DNA of 64,000 nt from Acidobacteriota bacterium (GTDB lineage: Bacteria > Acidobacteriota > Blastocatellia > Pyrinomonadales > Pyrinomonadaceae): positions 744,001 to 808,000 of the forward strand of contig JADJOS010000001.1 of the NCBI GenBank assembly GCA_016713675.1, in the 5' to 3' direction. The notes beneath the pieces were generated by a model, which saw only the letters and a program-made list of their open reading frames with translations, did not search any database and was not told the DNA's origin. The number at the start of each line of letters is the position of its first letter. Within the stretch, counting starts at the first letter, position 1. The position numbers and the translations under genes were made by a program. Of the stretch, positions 58,241 through 64,000 are shown piece after piece.

Positions 58241-59254
58241 ATGCTCAAACGCTACATGCACAACAAGGAACGGCATTTCGCTATGCTCGATGACAATCGC
58301 GTCGCGCATCCGTTCGACTGGGGCACTGAGTATATAACGGACAAAGCGAACGGCGACGATCCGAGGAAATTGTTTAGCGATTTTTCGCGGAATACGCTTG
58401 AGCATAGCGAAGATTTCTTTTTCTCGCCGGAAATTTCAGATTTCAAACTGGACGGCGACATTCTAACCTGGACCAGCGGCATCACGACGGTTTCACCGGA
58501 GAACAATACGGTTTACGCCAAATATTTCCCGCACGAAACGAACAAGAAGTCCGCCGTTTTAGTGCTGCCGCATTGGAACGCGAAGGCCGGGACATATTTT
58601 GACCTGTGCAAGATGTTCAATATGGTCGGAATGTCAGCGTTGCGTTTGACGCTGCCGTATCACGAAGAGCGTATGCCGCCTGAGCTTGAGCGTGCCGAAT
58701 ATCTGGTGGCCCCGAACGTCGGACGGACGCTGCAATCGCTGCAGCAGGCTGTGGTCGATACGCGTTCGGCGGTGAAATGGTTAAAAGAGCAAGGTTACGA
58801 GAAGATCGGGATCGTGGGGACGAGCATCGGTTCGTGCGTCGGTTTTTTTGCGTTTACGCACGATATGCAGATCGACACGGCGGTCTTTAATCACGTCTCG
58901 GGCTATCCGGCGGATGTCGTCTGGCACGGCCTTTCGACCTATCACGTCAAAGAGAGCATGGACGGCAACGTCACGCTCGACGAACTCCGCGAATACTGGC
59001 TGCCCATCTCGCCCATGGCTTACATGGACCGCCTCGCGAGTCTGCCGCCCCGTCCCCAGCGATACATCTACACCCTCTACGACCTCAGCTTCCCCGTTGA
59101 CCTCTCACGCGACACCATCAAAGCTCTGCGCGCGCACAAGATCAAACACAGCGCAGTAACGATTCCCTGCGGCCACTACACCCTCGGCGTTAAACCGTGG
59201 GTCTATTACGACGGATATAAGATAGTCTCGTTTTTGCGGAAGCACCTCAAATAA
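58241..59254 (+). CDS. Alpha/beta hydrolase resembling ABHD18-type proteins
   Basis: 337 residues, cytoplasmic. The conserved N-terminal block HNKERHFAMLDDNRVAHPFD is followed by an alpha/beta-hydrolase fold. The nucleophile elbow GTSIGSCVGFF carries the likely catalytic Ser, and PCGHYTLGVKPW has the terminal His. An Asp from YTLYDLSFPVDL may complete the triad. Oxyanion region VLVLPHWNAKAGTYFDLC. Substrate unknown; ABHD18 relatives are poorly characterised. It follows bshA behind an inverted repeat; a link with thiol metabolism is not supported by sequence. Confidence 0.75.
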   Translation: MLKRYMHNKERHFAMLDDNRVAHPFDWGTEYITDKANGDDPRKLFSDFSRNTLEHSEDFFFSPEISDFKLDGDILTWTSGITTVSPENNTVYAKYFPHETNKKSAVLVLPHWNAKAGTYFDLCKMFNMVGMSALRLTLPYHEERMPPELERAEYLVAPNVGRTLQSLQQAVVDTRSAVKWLKEQGYEKIGIVGTSIGSCVGFFAFTHDMQIDTAVFNHVSGYPADVVWHGLSTYHVKESMDGNVTLDELREYWLPISPMAYMDRLASLPPRPQRYIYTLYDLSFPVDLSRDTIKALRAHKIKHSAVTIPCGHYTLGVKPWVYYDGYKIVSFLRKHLK

Positions 59255-59319
59255 GCACCAAACAACGCCAATAGCTAAAACTTTCATCAAAAGAGTGCTA
59301 AAATTCTGTCAACTTTTGA

Positions 59320-60121
59320 ATGAGTCCGATCGCCGAGAAGCACAAAAATACGGTTGGTGAAGCGATAGAGCATCTGATCTCTCGTGCGGAGAACGCGCGC
59401 GGGTTGACGGGCGCAGACATCGCCTCGCGAGTCGAGGCGACGCTTCGCAAATATCTGTTGAACGACGCGACGGATCTGGCTCCGACGGATATTGAGGAGT
59501 TCGTGCATGATATTCGGGCTGATGATCTGTGTTTGATAGTTGCGTGCGAGCGGGGCGATGAAAAGGCTTGGGAAGATCTGGTCGCGAATTTTGATTCGAC
59601 CGTAAAATCGGCGGCCCGTAAGATCTCGTCAAATAATGAGGACGCCGAGGACTTGGCAAGCTCCATTTGGGCTGAGCTTTACGGGTTGCGTGTGGATGCC
59701 GACGGCAATAAGAAGAGCAAGCTGGCGTACTATTCGGGGCGAGGCTCGCTCGCCGGGTGGCTGCGTGCAGTGGTATCGCAGCTTGCGGTCGATCAGTTTC
59801 GCAAAACTTCGAAATTCGTCCAGATCGAAGAGGATCGAGAGTTCGAAAATCTAGCGAATGAGGCCGCGAATGGCGATGGCAATCATTTTGGTTCGCACCG
59901 CGACCTTCGGCTACCACGAAGCTACAGCGAGCCGAAAGCTGACACGTGTGCAGACCGAGATCCGCAAAGGCGTGGAAAAAGAGTTGAAAAACAGGCACGG
60001 CTGGACCGAGACCGAGGTCAAACGCCACCTGTCTGAAACCGCCGCGAGCCTCGGCATTAATCTCGAAACGATGTTCGCAGTGTTGCTGATACTTGCCATG
60101 GTGCAAGAAATGATGGTCTGA
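59320..60121 (+). pseudogene. Sigma-70-family (ECF-like) sigma factor, frame-broken and lacking part of region 4
   Basis: A distinctive N-terminal helical extension (NTVGEAIEHLISRAENARGL) precedes sigma region 2 (DDLCLIVACERGDEKAWEDL, NNEDAEDLASSIWAELYGLR, GSLAGWLRAVVSQLAVDQFR). After NEAANGDGNHFG the frame breaks; the next frame resumes directly at FGYHEATASRKLTRVQTEIR, the recognition helix of region 4, and ends in NLETMFAVLLILAMVQEMMV. The 45 or so residues expected between (the first half of region 4) are missing, so this is a deletion of 3n+1 or 3n+2 bases near 59899-59905, not a simple indel. Downstream lies its likely anti-sigma gene. Either a real loss or an assembly collapse. Confidence 0.75.
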
Positions 60122-60152
60122 TGCGTTCTACTGTTGGGTTACGAAAGCCTGT

Positions 60153-60263
60153 AGCCACAGAGATATTTGAAATTAACAGGGATGAAAGGGATGGACAGGA
60201 TATTTTTGATTTTTCCTGAATCCCGGTTTATCCCCGAAATCCCTGTTAATTTCCTCTGTGGCT
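60153..60263. repeat. Inverted repeat, CCACAGA/TCTGTGG family, copy 3
   Basis: Left arm AGCCACAGAG...GAAATTAACAGGGAT, right arm ATCCCTGTTAATTTCCTCTGTGGCT: 25 pairs with a 6-base bulge in the left arm. It occupies nearly the whole spacer between the sigma factor and anti-sigma genes and ends 10 bases before the anti-sigma ATG, so a hairpin here would affect that gene's translation start. Confidence 0.75.
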
Positions 60264-60273
60264 GAAAAATTTG

Positions 60274-61383
60274 ATGGAACTTGAATTCGACAAAGAAATG
60301 GATGCGATCTTGCGACGAGCGCGAGGCGGCAGCGGTGTGTCTGTGACGACCGCTCACCTCGATGCCGACACGATCGCGGCGTTTGTCGAAAACGCCCTGC
60401 CGCCGAAGGCCAAATTGCTCAATATGGAGCATTTTGCCGACTGCGACCGGTGCCGCAAACAGCTTGCGTTTGCGATGTCGATGAACGGCGAGGCGGAAAC
60501 AACCGAAGCGGCAAGCGTTGTCGCGCCGATCGTGGAGGCCGCGATTCCCTGGTACAGCAAGCTTTTCCGCACGCCAAATCTGGCGCTTGCGATGGGTGCA
60601 TTGGTCGTCGCATTTAGCGGGATCATTGGTTATCTGGCGATCCAGAACCGTAACGCTGCGAATCAGAGCGACGTTGCGATGGCCAATAAAGCGAGGCCGG
60701 CGGCAAGCGAACCCGCGGCGGCGGCTCCAAATCAAGCTAACACGACCCAGTCAAACTCTGCCGTCCCGGCCCCTTCAGTAACTGCACCGGCAAATTCCGA
60801 TGTTGCAAAGACTCAACCCGCGACAGCCGCACCCGAAGGCGTTACCGGACGCACCGATCAGCCCGAAGCCAAGAAGCCCGACACGAGCGACACTTACGGA
60901 GCACCTGCGGACAAAGAGATCGCCGCATCCAAATCTGCTGTGACCGAACCCGCTCCGTCGATCACCGGCGGCCAGCCGGCCGTTACTCGCGAAGAACGGA
61001 ATGAAGTCAAGCTAAAGGACGACGACGCAGTCGCCATCGACCGCAGCAAGACGGCGGACGAACGAGGTGTGCGCGATGGCATATTGTCTGCCCCGAAAAA
61101 ATCCGGTACCGGCCCAACCCGTAACGTTGGCCCGAGCATGACGCAGCAGCAATCGAATTCGAACATCTATACTCAAACGCCGATCCGCTCGGTCGGCGGC
61201 AAGAACTTCGACAATCGCGGCGGCGTCTGGTACGACACCAGCTTCAACGGCCAGCCGATGATCCGCGTCACTCGCGGCTCCGACGCGTACAAAGACCTCG
61301 ACGGCAGCATCAAACGCATCGCTGAAAGCCTCGGCGGCACGGTCGTCGTTGTGTGGAAGGCAAAGGCGTATCGCATACAGTAA
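60274..61383 (+). CDS. Membrane anti-sigma factor with zinc-finger (ZAS) domain
   Basis: 369 residues from ATG 60274 (a TTG at 60271 is also in frame). Cytoplasmic N-terminus with the anti-sigma zinc motif HFADCDRC (His53, Cys57, Cys60) plus the upstream His in TAHLDADTIAAFVE. One membrane helix at about 98-120 (NLALAMGALVVAFSGIIGYL). The outer part has a long Ala/Pro/Thr-rich low-complexity linker (about 125-260) and a C-terminal region containing RSVGGKNFDNRGGVWYDTSF. Pairs with the damaged sigma factor just upstream; in the intact system it would hold the sigma factor at the membrane until a signal frees it. Confidence 0.85.
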   Translation: MELEFDKEMDAILRRARGGSGVSVTTAHLDADTIAAFVENALPPKAKLLNMEHFADCDRCRKQLAFAMSMNGEAETTEAASVVAPIVEAAIPWYSKLFRTPNLALAMGALVVAFSGIIGYLAIQNRNAANQSDVAMANKARPAASEPAAAAPNQANTTQSNSAVPAPSVTAPANSDVAKTQPATAAPEGVTGRTDQPEAKKPDTSDTYGAPADKEIAASKSAVTEPAPSITGGQPAVTREERNEVKLKDDDAVAIDRSKTADERGVRDGILSAPKKSGTGPTRNVGPSMTQQQSNSNIYTQTPIRSVGGKNFDNRGGVWYDTSFNGQPMIRVTRGSDAYKDLDGSIKRIAESLGGTVVVVWKAKAYRIQ

Positions 61384-61422
61384 GTTCTTTCAGATTCACA
61401 ATTAAAGCGTTAAAATAGCAGC

Positions 61423-63318
61423 ATGAAAGCTGCTGTTTTACTTTTGTGCCTTCTGTGCCTTTTTGCGGCCATTTCTCCGGCTCAGACGGTCTGGCAATCA
61501 AATCTCGATTCGAAAATTCGCTTTTACCAGACGACCGATTTTGGCGTGATGCTCGCCGGGACGGAGCGAAGTTTGTACGCGATCGACGGGAAAACCGGCG
61601 AACGGATCTGGCGGCGTGATACGGGCAAGATCGAGGAAACCGCCGTCACGCCGGTGCCTGACACCGATCTGATCTTGTTCTCACGCGACCTCGGCAGCAA
61701 GTCGCGGCTCGAGGCGGTCGATCTGCTGACGGGCTCGACGATCTGGCAAAGCGACAAGGTCAAGGGCGACGTAATGCAGCTCGCGGTCGATCCAACGCTT
61801 GATCTGATCACGGTCGTAATGGTCAAAGGCACGATGGGCAAGGCGGGCGACGATTTTAAGCGAAAACCGGTCGTTCACGTAATGCAGCTCTCGACCGGAG
61901 ACGAGCTATGGAAGCGCGATCTCGATGGCGAGATCGAGATGATGCCATCGCGGTTTGGCGAGGAGCTCGGCGAGATCGATTTTACGCTCGACAATTACCG
62001 CGCACCGCTGCTGCTCGACGGGCGGCTGTTTCTCTTTTACGAAGGCGCCACAAGCTACGACGCCCGCACCGGCAAAGAGAAGGAACGCGAGAAATTCAAG
62101 ATAAACGAAGACGGCCTGGCCCTGACCGAGGCCGATCCGATATTTGACGACACGCATGTCTATGTCTCAGGCCGCGGCCGCGTTCGTGCGGTCGATCGCC
62201 GCACAGGAAACGTGGATTGGAAGGCCGACGACCTCGGCATCTGTGCCGAGATGGCACGCGTCGGCAACGTTCTTTACGTCCGCACCGGCGGCCAGTTCAC
62301 AAGGCTCAAGGACGGCGAATCACAGCAAAAAGGGCCATTCGGCGTCTCGGCGATCGATACAAAAACCGGCAAGACGATCTGGCGTTACAAGGGCACCGAC
62401 AAGGGCCTGACCAATTTTATGTTCGCGGACGCGAACACGATCCTGATCGCCGACAAGGACGATCTCATCACCATCGACGCTCGAGATGGAAAAGCACGTT
62501 CGAAACGGGAGCACAAGGTCGAAAAAGCTCAGTTCGTGCTGATAAACGAAAGCGGCCAGGCGGTGATCGGCGGCCGTGATGAGATCGCGGCGATGCGGTT
62601 TGGCGAGAGCAAGGGTTCGGACCTCTGGCGCGTTCGCCACAAACCTCCGGCACGCGGCGTATTTAAGATCGTCGCCGGGATCGCTCTCCGGGCGGCGGCG
62701 ATATATTTTCGTTACGGCGGGCTGGCGACATCGGCGCTTGGGTTGGTTCGCGGCGGTATGAATCTTTTGTCGGCGGCAAATTCGTTTCGTTGGTCGGGGC
62801 TGAAAACTCGGTTTGGTTCGTTCGATCTCTCGACACTAGCAAGCAACTCGGCACAAAACTATATTACGAAACGCATCTACGCATACGGCTCGATCGGCCG
62901 TGCACCTGATCTGATCAGCCGGTTTTCGGGCCTGCAGATATCGATACCGAATGCGACCGACCTTCGCGGTAAGATAATCGGCCGGGCTATCGATCGAGTG
63001 ACGCCTTCGCGGGCCGAGATCAAAGAGAGCATTTTCGACCGCATCGATCCGATCCGCCAGATCGAGCGATTGAGCGACTATCTGCTCCGCCGCAAACGCC
63101 TCGCCGAACTTCGCTCGAACCACATGTATTTCTACACCGACCTAGCCAAACCATACGACCGCAAAGGCCTCGTCGGCGTCAACATCCACAACGGACGCGA
63201 TTCGAGATACGCACTAGTCTCAGACCCAGATCCGCAGTTCGTTACGGACGAGACAAGCGGTTTGCTCTATTCGGCAAACGGCAGTAGATTACAGGCGTTC
63301 GATATTGTGGGACGGTAA
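61423..63318 (+). CDS. Exported PQQ-like beta-propeller repeat protein
   Basis: 631 residues. Signal peptide MKAAVLLLCLLCLFAAISPA. Residues about 25-410 carry PQQ/quinoprotein-like blades (LYAIDGKTGERIWRRDTGKI, LTGSTIWQSDKVKG, STGDELWKRDLDGEI, RTGNVDWKADDLGI, KTGKTIWRYKGTDKG), each with the [LV]...G...W pattern. These blades often bind no cofactor and act as scaffolds, as in BamB. The C-terminal 220 residues (from GIALRAAAIYFRYGGLATSA) are helical and amphipathic and not recognisable. Follows the anti-sigma gene after 39 bases and may belong to the same regulon. Confidence 0.8.
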   Translation: MKAAVLLLCLLCLFAAISPAQTVWQSNLDSKIRFYQTTDFGVMLAGTERSLYAIDGKTGERIWRRDTGKIEETAVTPVPDTDLILFSRDLGSKSRLEAVDLLTGSTIWQSDKVKGDVMQLAVDPTLDLITVVMVKGTMGKAGDDFKRKPVVHVMQLSTGDELWKRDLDGEIEMMPSRFGEELGEIDFTLDNYRAPLLLDGRLFLFYEGATSYDARTGKEKEREKFKINEDGLALTEADPIFDDTHVYVSGRGRVRAVDRRTGNVDWKADDLGICAEMARVGNVLYVRTGGQFTRLKDGESQQKGPFGVSAIDTKTGKTIWRYKGTDKGLTNFMFADANTILIADKDDLITIDARDGKARSKREHKVEKAQFVLINESGQAVIGGRDEIAAMRFGESKGSDLWRVRHKPPARGVFKIVAGIALRAAAIYFRYGGLATSALGLVRGGMNLLSAANSFRWSGLKTRFGSFDLSTLASNSAQNYITKRIYAYGSIGRAPDLISRFSGLQISIPNATDLRGKIIGRAIDRVTPSRAEIKESIFDRIDPIRQIERLSDYLLRRKRLAELRSNHMYFYTDLAKPYDRKGLVGVNIHNGRDSRYALVSDPDPQFVTDETSGLLYSANGSRLQAFDIVGR

Positions 63319-63323
63319 GAAAA

Positions 63324-63404
63324 TTAGCCACAGATGAACACAGATAGGCGCAGATCTTTTCTGCTGATCTATCTGTGCTGATCCGTGATAATCTGTGGTT
63401 AAAT
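63324..63404. repeat. Inverted repeat, CCACAGAT/ATCTGTGG family, copy 4
   Basis: Left arm TAGCCACAGATGAACACAGA, right arm containing ATCTGTGCTG and ATAATCTGTGGTTA, imperfectly paired. The right end reads TCTGTGGTTAAATTTTC, identical to the end of copy 2. It begins just after a gene stop and ends 16 bases before the next ATG. Confidence 0.65.
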
Positions 63405-63419
63405 TTTCTCGGAGCCAAA

Positions 63420-64000
63420 ATGAAGTCTGTGCTTACCTTTTTGTTGTTCGCCACATGCTTTGGGTGTTCGACACCGACAACGGTCGAGCAACCGGAAAGT
63501 GGATCGCCTGCGCTAACGGCTTCCACGCCTGTCCCTACATCTTCTACACCCGTTCCGGAGATCCCGAGTCAGATCGGATCGGAGTACACTGCAAAAGATA
63601 TTGAAGCGAAGCTGGGGATCGTTTCACTGACAAAAACAGACTTAGTTTGCCTTAGGATTCTTAATGCGTCTCTGAGGCCGTCCGATGAGTTCTATGCGGT
63701 CGTTCCTAACGAACGTCCTCATGTGATCCACAAATTAAGGATCAAGGAGAAAGTGCCGACGTCTTGCGTGCGCGGCAGTTCGGATATGCCGGACAGTGAA
63801 CTAATTACTTCGCGAACAAGCTACTATTTAGCAGAATTTCTCACGAGCAATGACGAACTAAGCCTAATATTTGGTATCGCGGTGGTGGGCATATCGAAAG
63901 CACCGACCCTTGCAAAGGGAGTCGCAACGGCTGAATTAACAGGAGCCCCGCCAGCCGAGTACTTCCGCGAATGCACCGGCAACGAGAGCATTTTGTATGC
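63420..64000 (+). CDS. Lipoprotein of unknown function (3' truncated by window edge)
   Basis: An open frame from ATG 63420 runs off the right edge after 193 codons. GGAG at 63411-63414 is a good ribosome-binding site. MKSVLTFLLFATCFGCSTPT is a lipoprotein signal with Cys at position 16, followed by a Ser/Thr/Pro-rich linker and then a folded part including YTAKDIEAKLGIVSLTKTDL and HKLRIKEKVPTSC. Two further cysteines (in VPTSCVRG and FRECTGN) could pair. No family recognised. The gene starts 16 bases after inverted repeat copy 4. Confidence 0.75.
   Translation, partial: MKSVLTFLLFATCFGCSTPTTVEQPESGSPALTASTPVPTSSTPVPEIPSQIGSEYTAKDIEAKLGIVSLTKTDLVCLRILNASLRPSDEFYAVVPNERPHVIHKLRIKEKVPTSCVRGSSDMPDSELITSRTSYYLAEFLTSNDELSLIFGIAVVGISKAPTLAKGVATAELTGAPPAEYFRECTGNESILY

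Overview
The window reads as a chromosomal segment of a Gram-negative, aerobic bacterium of moderate GC content. An outer membrane is implied by bamA, an OmpH/Skp chaperone gene, fabZ and lpxA. Other markers are a Bacillus-type three-subunit succinate dehydrogenase, a bacillithiol-synthesis gene (bshA), a delta-60/FG-GAP repeat secreted protein, and many small lipoproteins and zinc-ribbon proteins. Together these fit Acidobacteriota, probably Blastocatellia/Pyrinomonadales. That placement is inference: there is no rRNA gene here to confirm it. I saw no tRNA, rRNA, CRISPR array, prophage or transposase.

Layout. 0-3.6 kb: end of an unknown gene, a ClpC-type ATPase behind a near-consensus promoter, a small ORF and a short lytic transglycosylase. 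3.6-12.6 kb: a dispersed repeat (copy A), a frameshifted amidohydrolase, then a minus-strand run of a DUF2314 protein, a ParE-type toxin with its antitoxin, an S9 peptidase, a CusF-SCO1 copper protein and a TPR-Slt transglycosylase. 12.6-24.4 kb: folD, a MazG-like gene, coaE and an oligopeptide ABC transporter operon (two binding proteins, oppB, oppC, oppD, oppF) interleaved with a TPR/TonB-C gene and a lipoprotein gene. 24.5-31.4 kb: a DUF2383 gene, then four same-strand signalling genes: PocR-GAF-GGDEF, ATPase-like/RsbW fusion, STAS protein and GAF-HD-GYP. 31.4-35.9 kb: a LysR regulator divergent from sdhCAB. 35.9-40.1 kb: repeat copy B and the giant delta-60/FG-GAP protein. 40.5-46 kb: bamA-ompH-fabZ-(membrane protein)-lpxA. 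46-50.8 kb: a small Zn protein, an FHA-DUF5715 membrane protein and a NorD-like VWA protein. 50.9-64 kb: uup-like ABC-F, two secreted sugar-dehydrogenase-type propellers, a broken zinc-ribbon gene, PPK2, bshA, an alpha/beta hydrolase, a damaged sigma factor with its anti-sigma, a PQQ-like propeller and a truncated lipoprotein.

The most interesting content is: (1) the 25.3-31.4 kb cluster, which puts c-di-GMP synthesis and breakdown beside partner-switching modules; (2) an OppF ATPase carrying two predicted membrane helices inside its nucleotide-binding domain; (3) a 206-bp dispersed intergenic repeat with a perfect 24-bp palindrome; (4) a family of long inverted repeats built on CCACAGAT/ATCTGTGG; and (5) an imperfect copy of the oppD start left beside oppC, flanking an intruding gene.

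Caution: at least seven otherwise intact genes are interrupted by 1-2 base frame changes (near 4.86, 17.16, 19.16, 51.75, 52.88, 54.2 and 56.05 kb), and a sigma factor lacks part of region 4. This density, including one lesion in an A7 run, points to consensus errors at least as much as to real gene decay. All functional calls are read from the sequence by eye.
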